NCBI GenBank assembly: GCA_021299385.1
Contig: JAJTGZ010000016.1
Coordinates: 1 to 44,995, forward strand
DNA from: Phycisphaeraceae bacterium
GTDB taxonomy: Bacteria > Planctomycetota > Phycisphaerae > Phycisphaerales > UBA1924
Length of the DNA stretch: 44,995 bases
Reading direction: 5' to 3'
A program made the translations under genes and the position numbers. This document shows, piece by piece, positions 1 through 9,119 of the stretch. The first letter of the stretch is position 1. Each line of letters begins with the position of its first letter. Under the pieces are notes generated by a model. The model was not told the origin of the DNA. It did not search any database and saw only the letters and a program-made list of their open reading frames with translations.

Positions 1-134
1 TCTAGTCAAGCCTCCCCAACCCTGGCACAACTCTTAATCGCACCACTCCAACGCACTTACACAACCACGCCACTCCCCCCACCGAGCCCGGCTGCTAACC
101 TCTACCACTCAAGTTCTTCCCAAGGAGCCGGCAG

Positions 135-1721
135 ATGACGACCCCATCAACCCCCACCCACAACCACACCTTCGGCCAGCGTCTGCTCAACGGCATCGAA
201 GCAGTCGGCAACAAGGTCCCCCACCCCGTTCTCCTCTTCCTCATCCTCATCATCATCGTTGTCATCGCCTCGGCCGTGCTGCAACTCTTCGATGCCTCGG
301 CCACGTTCGAGAGGATCAACACCGATACCCACCAGGTCGAGACACAGACCCAGCCCGTACGCAGCCTCCTCTCCGGCGAGGGCGTCCGCTTCATGTTCAG
401 CTCCCTGGTCCCCAACTTCCTCGGCTTTGTCGCCCTCGGGCAGCTCGTCGCCGCGATGCTCGGCGTCGGTGTCGCCGAGGAATCCGGCATGATCAACGCC
501 ATGATCCGCAAGCTCGTCAGCGTCGCACCACGCTGGATTCTCTGCTACTTCATCGTCTTCGTCGGCATCCAGTCGAGCATCGCCAGCAACGCCGGGTACC
601 TGGTCCTGATCCCACTCGCCGCCGTCGCCTTCCGCAGCGTCGGGCGCCACCCCCTCGCCGGCCTGGCCGCCGGGTTCGCCGCCGTTGGGGGCGCCTTCAG
701 CATCAACATCTTTATAACCCCCACCGACGCCGTGCTCGTCGAACTGACCAACGACGCCATCCACATCATCGACCCGACCGCCTCGATCAAGCTCACCTCC
801 AACGTCTGGTTCAACATCGCCTCCTCACTGTTCCTTACTGTCATCATCACCCTGGTAACCGAGCGCATCATCGAGCCGAGGCTCGGCAAATACACCGGCA
901 CCGAACAGGCCGACAAACCCGCCGACGCCAAAGCCGACGCCAAAGCCAAGGATGGTGCCGCCAACACACCCTCACCCGCCGACGAGGCACGCGGCCTCCG
1001 CTACGCACTCTTTGCCCTCCTGGGCGTAACGGCCCTGATCTGCCTGCTCACGCTCCCGCCCGGCGCGCCCCTCCGCGACCCCGCCACCGGACAAATCATC
1101 GGCAACACACCCTTCATGGACGGGCTCATCGCCATGATCATGCTCGTCTTCCTCGCCATGGGCACCGCCTTCGGCTTCGGCGCGGGCACCTTCAAAGACA
1201 TCGGCGACGTCATCAAGGCCATGCACAAGACCGTCGTCGGCCTCAGCGGCATGATCATGATGCTCTTCTTCATCAGCCAGTTCGTCGCCTACTTCAACTT
1301 CAGCCGAATCCCCACCTTCCTGGCCATCTCCATGTCCGACACCCTCGAAGGGATGAATGTCGGCCCCTTCTTCCTCCTCATCGGCTTCATCATCGTCATC
1401 GCAATCTTCAACATCTTTATGACCGGGGCCATCGGCAAGTGGGCCATGCTCGCACCCGTCTTTGTACCCCTGCTCATGCGCCTGGGCGTTGACCCAGAGG
1501 TCGTCCTGGCCGCCTACCGCGTCGGCGATTCACCCACCAACACCGCTACGCCCATGCTCTCGATGTTTGCACTCATCCTCGGCTTCTTCCAGAAGTACGA
1601 CAAGAACGCCGGCATCGGAACCGTCTTCTCCACGATGATCCCCCTGGTCCTCTGCATGCTCATCTCGTGGACCCTCTTCTTCAGCGCGTGGTACTGGCTG
1701 GGCATCCCCTTCGGCTTCTAA
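135..1721 (+). CDS. AbgT-family transporter (p-aminobenzoyl-glutamate type)
   Basis: This 528-residue polytopic membrane protein matches the AbgT family, whose members import p-aminobenzoyl-glutamate or export antifolates using the proton gradient. The N-terminus (a short polar stretch, then a helix after the motif KVPHPVLLFLILI) and the C-terminal motif GDSPTNTATPMLS, followed by two closing helices, are typical. Length is close to the usual ~510. A charged, Ala/Lys-rich loop around residues 255-285 separates two groups of helices. The start is supported by AAGGAG at 122-127, seven bases before the ATG. It is a single-gene unit here, and the next gene is convergent. The substrate cannot be told from sequence. 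Confidence 0.9.
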   Translation: MTTPSTPTHNHTFGQRLLNGIEAVGNKVPHPVLLFLILIIIVVIASAVLQLFDASATFERINTDTHQVETQTQPVRSLLSGEGVRFMFSSLVPNFLGFVALGQLVAAMLGVGVAEESGMINAMIRKLVSVAPRWILCYFIVFVGIQSSIASNAGYLVLIPLAAVAFRSVGRHPLAGLAAGFAAVGGAFSINIFITPTDAVLVELTNDAIHIIDPTASIKLTSNVWFNIASSLFLTVIITLVTERIIEPRLGKYTGTEQADKPADAKADAKAKDGAANTPSPADEARGLRYALFALLGVTALICLLTLPPGAPLRDPATGQIIGNTPFMDGLIAMIMLVFLAMGTAFGFGAGTFKDIGDVIKAMHKTVVGLSGMIMMLFFISQFVAYFNFSRIPTFLAISMSDTLEGMNVGPFFLLIGFIIVIAIFNIFMTGAIGKWAMLAPVFVPLLMRLGVDPEVVLAAYRVGDSPTNTATPMLSMFALILGFFQKYDKNAGIGTVFSTMIPLVLCMLISWTLFFSAWYWLGIPFGF

Positions 1722-1745
1722 GAGGCTGCTTCATAACCCGGTGGC

Positions 1746-1762
1746 GCGGGCTTCCAGCCCGC
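1746..1762. repeat. GC-rich palindrome downstream of the transporter gene
   Basis: GCGGGCTTCCAGCCCGC is a perfect seven-bp inverted repeat with a three-base loop, 24 bases after the transporter stop codon. The same core recurs near 21751, 27644, 38047 and 38080. It could form a hairpin at the 3' end of the mRNA, but there is no T-run to make it an intrinsic terminator. Confidence 0.6.
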
Positions 1763-1803
1763 AGCTTTGGATTTCTGATTCAGCCCCTAAGCCCCCCCAA
1801 CCC

Positions 1804-2814
1804 TCAACGCTCACCCTCCCGCACGCTCGTAAACGTCCGCACACCACCGCTCCGCACATACCGCACCTCACCCGTCCGGCTCTCGCTCCCGTCCGGCGAG
1901 ACCAAAATCAGCACGATCGAATAACGGTCCCGAGACTGCACCGTCACCACCTGCTTCTGGCTGAACATCTGCCCCCCAGGCGCGGCAAACTGCCCCACCA
2001 GCGTGAACACTCCCGTCGAGTCGTTAAACGTCCCCGCCGAGGTGATCGCGCTCGTCGAGAGCGTGTCCATCCACGTCGAGATAAACCGCTGCTGCGCGTT
2101 GTCAAAGCCCAGGTAGCCAATCCCCGCAAACGCCCCGAGCGCGGGCATGTTCCCGGAATACTCCTGCCGAAGCCAACGCTTGCCCAGCGTCCAGGTCGTC
2201 GTCATCGTCCCCGTCGCCGTCGCCGGCGGCTCCCCCGGCCCGGTGTCAAACTTCCCCTCAACGCTCCACGTGCCCGCAAAGACGTCCAGCAGCGCGTGCG
2301 CCGCCGAGGGCCGCGCCAGTTGCTGCCACACCGGCACCTCGCCCGACGCTCCACCAGCGTCGCTCTCCACGCCCGCGCCAATGTCAGCGCCCACGTTCAT
2401 CTTGCCGTCGATTGCACCCTCACCAACAACGCCCTGATCCGCCAGACCACCCGCGACCCCACGCACCCCACGCACCCCGAGGTTTTCATCCTTGCTCTCA
2501 CCCCGCCCCGGCTTGCTCGTCGGCAGCAGCTGCGCGATCGTCTCGCCGAGCAACCCCCAACGCCCCTTGCCCGCGCCCTGCAGCTCCGGGGCACCCCTGG
2601 CCGGGCCAACCGCAGCACGCTCAGTTGGCGCGGACGCGCCCGATGCCACCTTGGCCTGTGCCACCAGCAACTCCATCTCCCGCACTTCCTGCTCGATGGC
2701 CTCGCTCGGCGTATCGGCGACAACCTGCAGGCCAAACGCCGCGGCAGGCCCGCAGGCCAACCCCAACGCCACACCCAACAAAGATGCGATAAAGATATCG
2801 TTGGCTGATCGCAT
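1804..2814 (-). CDS. Secreted DUF1579-family protein
   Basis: This 336-residue protein starts with a signal peptide (hydrophobic stretch ending near GPAAAFG) and a linker of about 150 residues rich in Gly, Glu and Ala. The C-terminal ~170 residues match the DUF1579 family: LGKRWLRQEYSG, then GIGYLGFDNAQQRFISTWMD. DUF1579 proteins are lipocalin-like beta barrels of unknown ligand, and the usual form is about 180-200 residues, so the extra N-terminal region is unusual. The ATG has a GGGAG sequence seven bases upstream. It is convergent with the transporter gene. No enzymatic function should be assumed. Confidence 0.8.
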   Translation of the reverse strand: MRSANDIFIASLLGVALGLACGPAAAFGLQVVADTPSEAIEQEVREMELLVAQAKVASGASAPTERAAVGPARGAPELQGAGKGRWGLLGETIAQLLPTSKPGRGESKDENLGVRGVRGVAGGLADQGVVGEGAIDGKMNVGADIGAGVESDAGGASGEVPVWQQLARPSAAHALLDVFAGTWSVEGKFDTGPGEPPATATGTMTTTWTLGKRWLRQEYSGNMPALGAFAGIGYLGFDNAQQRFISTWMDTLSTSAITSAGTFNDSTGVFTLVGQFAAPGGQMFSQKQVVTVQSRDRYSIVLILVSPDGSESRTGEVRYVRSGGVRTFTSVREGER

Positions 2815-2982
2815 GGGTCTGCTCCCGATTCGTCCGCACGGCCATCCCGTGCCGACCCACTTCGCTTATCGGCCATCGACTACCCCTCCTAAAGCCACCC
2901 CACGCACCAATCTACTTTCCCGCTCAACCCACCCGCGATACACACCCCATCGGTACGTTGAGAATCACAACAAGAGCCAAAC

Positions 2983-3268
2983 ATGCACGCACTCATCCTC
3001 CTCATATTCCTGACCTTTCTTCCACCCGCACCCACCCCCCAGACCCCCAACTTCACCCGCGCCGCGGACTACTCCACCAAACTCGTCGGCCAGGCCGTGC
3101 TCGTCCAACAAGGAGGACAAGTTATCTTTGAACGCTACGACAATAACTGGTCCGCAGACGCACCCCACCCGCTCGCCAGCGGCACCGAAAGCTTCACCGG
3201 CGTCGCCGCATGTTTGCCGTGCAAGACGGCCTGCTCACACTCGACGAGCTCGCCGCCGACCCACCAGT
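2983..3268 (+). pseudogene. Broken beta-lactamase-family serine hydrolase fragment
   Basis: The reading frame opens with a signal peptide (MHALILLIFLTFLPPAP) and then reads like the N-terminus of a secreted class C-type serine hydrolase (VLVQQGGQVIFERYDN, then PLASGTESFTGVAA). At about 3209 one base is missing: the continuation MFAVQDGLLTLDELAADPP lies in the next frame, starting at 3210. The catalytic SxxK motif reads SGTE, so the lysine is also lost. Homology stops at about 3268, where a dispersed GC-rich repeat begins; the rest of the ~400-residue enzyme is absent. The frame that continues to 3405 is not meaningful. This is a decaying remnant. Confidence 0.75.
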
Positions 3269-3291
3269 GGGGAGGGGCAGGGGTGGGGTTG
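3267..3291. repeat. Truncated copy of the CCCCTCCCC palindromic repeat
   Basis: AGTGGGGAGGGGCAGGGGTGGGGTT belongs to the family described at 4269-4307, in reverse orientation. It is preceded by CCACC, as in the variant copies at 17471 and 43765 that carry CCAGAA-GTTCTGG in the loop. It sits at the point where the serine hydrolase remnant loses homology. Confidence 0.6.
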
Positions 3292-3401
3292 GCAACCTTA
3301 AACGCACGACAATCATTGGCGATCAATAAATCCACCCCTGCATATCCGCACGCCCCCCGAGCGGGCACTATGCTCCCGCGTCGTCCACGCAGGAGGCACC
3401 C

Positions 3402-4232
3402 GTGACCATGATCCGCACAGAACGCTCCCAGGCCGGCTCGGCCGACACACTCAAGGCACGCTACCTCGCCGTGCTCGCCAACATCGACTCGGCCGCACGC
3501 CGCAGTGGCCGCACGGGCAAGGACATCCTGCTCGTGGCCGTCAGCAAGTACACCGGCTTAGACCAGATCCGCGAACTCGTCCAGCTCGGGCACCGCGACT
3601 TTGGCGAGAACCACGTCCAGGCCCTGACCCAGCGCGCCGCGGCCCTCGACGAGTTCTTCACACGCACCAAGGCGCTGCCCGTGCTCAAGACCGCCGCGGG
3701 CGATGCGCAGGCCCCGATCCGTTGGCACATGATCGGCCGCCTACAGCGCAACAAGGCCCGGCGTGCCGTCGAGCTCTGCCGGCTGATCCACTCGGTCGAC
3801 AACGCCCGCGTTGCCGAGGACGTGCAGATCGCCGCCAACAAACTCGGCAAGACCACCGACGTGCTCTTGCAGGTCAACACCTCCGGCGAAGAGACCAAGA
3901 CCGGCATCGCCCCCGCCGCCGTCATGCACATGCTCGACATGCTCGAAACCATGATCAACGTCCGCGTTCGCGGGCTGATGACCATGGCCCCGCACACCAG
4001 CACCGACCCCGCCGCCGCCCGGCTGACGTTCATCCGCCTGCGCGAACTCTTCGAGGAAGCACGCCGCATCGGCGCGGGGGGGGAGCATTTCAACATCCTC
4101 TCGATGGGGATGTCCGACGACTACGAGGTAGCAATCCAGGAAGGCGCCAACCTCGTCCGCATCGGCTCGGCAATCTTCGGCCCCCCGACGCACACCCCCG
4201 ATGAGTCGGAAGAGTCCGACAGCGACGAGTGA
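3402..4232 (+). CDS. yggS: YggS/PROSC-type PLP-binding protein
   Basis: This 276-residue protein has all the marks of the YggS/PLPBP family, which binds pyridoxal 5'-phosphate and buffers its level without known catalysis. Lys49 in LLVAVSKY is the PLP lysine, followed by GENHVQ, WHMIGRLQRNKAR, LLQVNTSGEETKTG, VRGLMTMAPH and the phosphate-binding end LSMGMSDDYEVAI...VRIGSAIFG. It is a single-domain TIM barrel with a short acidic tail. A strong AGGAGG (3391-3396) lies five bases before a GTG (3402) and eleven before an ATG (3408); either may be used. A run of eight Gs near 4076 encodes GG in a loop. Confidence 0.95.
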   Translation: MTMIRTERSQAGSADTLKARYLAVLANIDSAARRSGRTGKDILLVAVSKYTGLDQIRELVQLGHRDFGENHVQALTQRAAALDEFFTRTKALPVLKTAAGDAQAPIRWHMIGRLQRNKARRAVELCRLIHSVDNARVAEDVQIAANKLGKTTDVLLQVNTSGEETKTGIAPAAVMHMLDMLETMINVRVRGLMTMAPHTSTDPAAARLTFIRLRELFEEARRIGAGGEHFNILSMGMSDDYEVAIQEGANLVRIGSAIFGPPTHTPDESEESDSDE

Positions 4233-4268
4233 TGAGCGATGAGTTGTGAGTGTGCATCCGGTTTTTTC

Positions 4269-4307
4269 AGAACCCCTCCCCCGAGGGGAGGGGCAGGGGT
4301 GGGGTTG
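4269..4307. repeat. GC-rich palindromic repeat, family 1
   Basis: One of at least eight copies in the window. The shared core, in the opposite orientation, reads AACCCCACCCCTGCCCCTCC followed by CCTCGGGGGAGGGGTT. The CCCCTC/GAGGGG arms form a hairpin and the first part is single stranded. The other copies lie near 3267, 4472, 17471, 19092, 21928, 27821 and 43765, all outside intact genes. Confidence 0.75.
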
Positions 4308-4471
4308 ATCCCGGCTGTTCACTCACAGCAAGCACAACCGACGCGAGCACAAACCCATCAGAAGATGTTCGCGGAGGTCGCGGAGGTCGCGGAGGGGAAA
4401 TCGAGGAACGCGGAGCAAAGGCCGGGGTTGGCTTCTGTGGATCACCGGTTTATGTCGTGCGTCCGAAGTGG

Positions 4472-4510
4472 TGAACCCCACCCCTGCCCCTCCCCTCGGG
4501 GGAGGGGTTC
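4472..4510. repeat. GC-rich palindromic repeat, family 1 (opposite orientation)
   Basis: A full copy of the repeat at 4269-4307, inverted relative to it and about 165 bp away. The paired copies could fold into a larger stem at the convergent end of yggS and glmS. Confidence 0.75.
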
Positions 4511-4717
4511 GGCACAAACATTGCCGATCTCCGCCGCTTTGCGCGGACCCCCACGGCGACGTGTACAGCCCCGCTGGCGCGTCCGTTGCCGGGAGGGTCC
4601 AGATGTCCACCCGAGCCTGCCGAATGGCTCCTGAGCCATGCTGGTGCATCTCCACCTTTGATCACAACCGCGCGGAGTTACACACACCACGATCGCCCAC
4701 TTATTGCGCGCCTCTCG

Positions 4718-6550
<1,833 letters not shown>

Positions 6551-6885
6551 AGGAGCATCCTTGATCCAAAGGCCCGGCGGTCTGGCCCAGGCCCGGTCTG
6601 GTTGGTCTATCGACCGGCGGGGCGGGGGGAGTGGAGGTGGGCTGAGGTGCCGGGGGTTTGGGGGAGGATATGCGGGGGTGGGTAGGGGTGCTTTCGGTGG
6701 GGTGGGGGTGGTGGATGCCGAGGTTGCCCAGATTGACATTGGGAGAGTTTATTTGTGCGGATTGTTGGACAAAGTGGTGAAAAACCCTTGCCGGGCGGGG
6801 GTGGAGGGGGTAGATTGGTGTATCCATGTGCCCGGCCTGGTGGCCGGGGTGTGTGGAGAGTGGGCGGAAGCCCGGGGAGGTAGAG
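6551..6885. other. Divergent intergenic region between glmS and the repeat-protein gene
   Basis: This 335-bp gap contains the upstream regions of two divergent genes. The glmS side is G-rich on the plus strand and has no recognisable gene. The other side holds the promoter at 6788-6816 and a GC hairpin CCCGGCCTGGTGGCCGGG near 6832-6849 in the 5' leader of the repeat-protein mRNA. Confidence 0.6.
6788..6816 (+). promoter_or_regulatory. Sigma-70-like promoter of the repeat-protein gene
   Basis: TTGCCG at 6788 and TAGATT at 6811 are separated by exactly 17 bases. A transcript starting near 6823 would have a leader of about 63 bases with a hairpin, followed by a GGGGAGG Shine-Dalgarno at 6874-6880. 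Confidence 0.55.
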
Positions 6886-7968
6886 ATGACTTGGAAGCAG
6901 TTTTGTAGCGTGGTTGCGTTTGCGGCCGTTTCGACCCTGACCACCGCCGCGCGTGCGCAGTGGACCGTCACCAACCTCAACCCGGCGGGATCGACGCAGT
7001 CTTATGGCTACGCCGCGAGTGGTGGGCAGCAGGCGGGGGTTACCACTCTGGGCGGGCTGAGCCGCGCAAGCCTTTGGAGCGGTACATCGGCCACATGGGT
7101 CGATCTCAGCCCCGCGGGATCGGACTATTCCGTTGCCTATGCCATGAGTGGCGGGCAGCAAGCGGGGCAAGCCGGGGTTGGCGGGGTGCTGCGCGCGAGC
7201 CTGTGGAGCGGCACCGCCGCCTCGTGGGTAGATATCCACCCGGCGGTCGCGGACTATTCGGTAGCCCTTGCCATCGGCGGGGGGCAGCAGGCGGGGTATG
7301 CCAACGTGGGCGGGGTGCAACGCGCGAGTCTATGGAGCGGCACGGCAGAGTCGTGGGTTGATCTCAACCCGACTGGATCGACGAATTCCGCTGCATGGGC
7401 TATCAGCGGCGGGCGGCAGGTAGGGAACGTTCAAGTAGGCGGGTTACCCCACGCGAGCCTATGGAGCGGCACGGCTGAGTCGTGGGTCGATCTCAACCCG
7501 GCGGGATCAACGGCTTCTCAAGCCCTTGCCTTCAGTGGGGAGCGGCAGGCGGGTGGTGCCCAAATTAGCGGGGTATACCGCGCGAGCCTGTGGAGCGGGA
7601 CAGCCGAGTCGTGGGTCGATCTCAACCCAACGGTCTCTACGGGGTCATTGATCTATGGTGCCAGCGGCGATCAGCAGGTGGGGTACGCCCAAGTGAGCGG
7701 GGTGACCCGGGCGAGCCTGTGGAGCGGGACGGCCGACTCATGGGTCGATCTCCACGCCTTCTTGCCGGCGGGATTCTCCTACAGCTTTGCTCAGGGCATC
7801 TCCAGTGATGGCGTGAACACGTATATCGCGGGCTATGGCCGCAACACCTTAACCAATCTTGACGAAGCCCTCCTCTGGACGCGGCCCATCCCCACCCCCG
7901 GCGTGGCCGGGTTGTTGGGTTTGGGTGGGGTGGTGGCGTTGCGTCGTCGGCGGGGTGTGGGGCGGTGA
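6886..7968 (+). CDS. Secreted seven-repeat protein with PTPG-type C-terminal sorting tail
   Basis: This 360-residue protein starts with a signal peptide (MTWKQFCSVVAFAAVSTLTT, cleavage near ARAQ) after a GGGGAGG ribosome binding site. Residues ~25-320 are tandem 43-residue units with the pattern ASLWSGTAxSWVDLNPxGS ... SGGQQxG. The first lacks its front half and the last lacks its back half, so strand exchange would give seven units, as in a closed seven-bladed beta propeller. The end, PTPGVAGLLGLGGVVALRRR, is a short PEP-CTERM-like tail common in planctomycetes: a proline motif, a membrane helix, then arginines. It probably anchors the protein for export or surface sorting. The ligand is unknown. 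Its last 136 bases overlap the opposite-strand SWIM frame. Confidence 0.8.
   Translation: MTWKQFCSVVAFAAVSTLTTAARAQWTVTNLNPAGSTQSYGYAASGGQQAGVTTLGGLSRASLWSGTSATWVDLSPAGSDYSVAYAMSGGQQAGQAGVGGVLRASLWSGTAASWVDIHPAVADYSVALAIGGGQQAGYANVGGVQRASLWSGTAESWVDLNPTGSTNSAAWAISGGRQVGNVQVGGLPHASLWSGTAESWVDLNPAGSTASQALAFSGERQAGGAQISGVYRASLWSGTAESWVDLNPTVSTGSLIYGASGDQQVGYAQVSGVTRASLWSGTADSWVDLHAFLPAGFSYSFAQGISSDGVNTYIAGYGRNTLTNLDEALLWTRPIPTPGVAGLLGLGGVVALRRRRGVGR
7065..7760 (+). repeat. 129-bp in-gene tandem repeats
   Basis: Direct repeats of 129 bp (43 codons) begin with a conserved GCGAGCCTGTGGAGCGG-like block at about 7066, 7195, 7324, 7453, 7582 and 7711. They are regular in length and diverged in sequence, which suggests old duplication kept by structural constraint. 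Confidence 0.8.
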
Positions 7969-9119
7969 GGGTTTGATCGCCGGTGGTTTGGTGGTGAGAT
8001 GGATCGACAGTGGATGTTGTGTGTTGGAAGTTCGCTGATGAGGTCGTAGCAGGTCGCCAGCAGGCCGACTAGGGGGAAGCGTGCGCCGGTGCTGGCGTCG
8101 AAGGGGCTTGGGCCGAGTCGGCGGAGGAGCGGGTGCGTCACGGCCGGGGGTTGCATGGAGAGGTCGAGGTCTTTGAGTGTGCCGGGTGCGGCCCAGAAGG
8201 TGTCGAGGCATTGGTCGAGCGGGGTGCTGGGCAGGTCGCTGATGCCGGGCAGGCGGGGGAGGTAGGCGGGGACGGGGCGTGTTGCGGGGGCCTGGCCGGC
8301 GATGGAGCTGCTCTTGGGGCCGGTGGCGGCGCGGCGGAGGCGGAGTTCGTCGAGGAGCTGCTCGCGGCCCATGCCGCGGAGCTGGAACATAAGAAATGTG
8401 TCGATGCCCAGGCGTTCGCCGACGACGGCCATGACGCAGGCGACGTGCTTGCACCATCCTGGCCCGGCGGTGCCGCCTGGGCCGCAGAGGCCGCAGGTGC
8501 ATGAGACGGTCAGGTCGGGCTGCTCTTGCGGAAAGAGGCGCAGGCGGAGTGGGCTAAAGAGGTCTTCGACGTTGGGTGGCACGTCGCCGGCGAGGAGGCC
8601 GGCGAGGTGGCGGGCCTCGTCGAGCATGGTGCTCAGGACCTTGTCCCACTGCTCGGCCGTGAGGACGGGGAGCGTTACGTGGACCTGGTAGGGGTAGGGC
8701 ATGCGCCCTTGGACGTTGGCGGTGATGGTGCCGGGGGAGATGGATAGATCGCTGGTCTGCCCGCTGCGTGCATAGGCGAGTCCCTCGGCCATGGCGTTGG
8801 CGGCGGCGAGGTCTTCGACGAGTCGCATCCAGCGTTGGGTGGCCCAGGCGTTGCTGACGGGGCCTGCTTTGCTGGTGAGTTTGATGCCGCCGCGGACTTT
8901 GCGGGGGTGTGTGCTGGGGACGGGGGCGCGTGGGACGTACTGCCCGGGGAGCACGGGGCGGACCTGGGCGGCGGCCTGGAGGGACATGCCTGGGAGCTCG
9001 CCGCGGGTGTTGGGGGGTGGGGGGGGAGTGGGGGCTTGGGGTGCGGGAGCCGGGGCCGGGGCCGGTTTCTTTTTGTCGGCGGGGGTGGGCTTGGGTGGAG
9101 TGGGTTTGGGGTTGGTCAC
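7833..9119 (-). CDS. SWIM zinc-finger protein, partner of the SNF2 ATPase
   Basis: This 428-residue protein carries a SWIM motif near residues 205-225: CTCGLC, then GWCKHVACVM, giving the CxC...CxH zinc ligands. SWIM domains bind nucleic acid or protein and are often encoded next to bacterial SNF2 ATPases. The N-terminus is a long Pro/Ala/Lys-rich linker, and the middle (MRLVEDLAAANAMAEGLAYA, then VQGRMPYPYQVHVTLP) is typical of this partner family. The GTG start overlaps the SNF2 stop as GTGA, indicating translational coupling. The last ~60 residues are Pro/Arg/His-rich and overlap the end of the convergent repeat-protein gene, so they may be read-through past a lost stop codon rather than a real domain. 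Confidence 0.8.
   Translation of the reverse strand: MTNPKPTPPKPTPADKKKPAPAPAPAPQAPTPPPPPNTRGELPGMSLQAAAQVRPVLPGQYVPRAPVPSTHPRKVRGGIKLTSKAGPVSNAWATQRWMRLVEDLAAANAMAEGLAYARSGQTSDLSISPGTITANVQGRMPYPYQVHVTLPVLTAEQWDKVLSTMLDEARHLAGLLAGDVPPNVEDLFSPLRLRLFPQEQPDLTVSCTCGLCGPGGTAGPGWCKHVACVMAVVGERLGIDTFLMFQLRGMGREQLLDELRLRRAATGPKSSSIAGQAPATRPVPAYLPRLPGISDLPSTPLDQCLDTFWAAPGTLKDLDLSMQPPAVTHPLLRRLGPSPFDASTGARFPLVGLLATCYDLISELPTHNIHCRSISPPNHRRSNPHRPTPRRRRNATTPPKPNNPATPGVGMGRVQRRASSRLVKVLRP

Larger units (their letters stand above)
4233..4717. other. 485-bp gene-free region with inverted repeats
   Basis: No plausible gene is seen between yggS and the end of glmS. The region holds two copies of the GC-rich palindromic repeat in opposite orientation (4269-4307 and 4472-4510), a stretch at 4366-4400 made of repeated GCGGAGGTC units, and a small hairpin ATGGCTCCTGAGCCAT near 4624. 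The flanking genes are convergent, so this is a shared 3' region. Confidence 0.7.

Noticed and set aside
1741-2808. 355-codon plus-strand frame over the DUF1579 gene
   Set aside because: It has extremely Arg/Pro/His-rich composition and no signal or motif, while the opposite strand has a signal peptide and a family match.
3210-3405. C-terminal part of the 140-codon frame after the serine hydrolase remnant
   Set aside because: After the frameshift and the repeat the translation is out of frame and partly repeat-derived.
6551-6740. Possible glmS ribozyme or other riboswitch upstream of glmS
   Set aside because: No conserved core or pseudoknot pattern was seen, and the gene has a normal Shine-Dalgarno right before the start.
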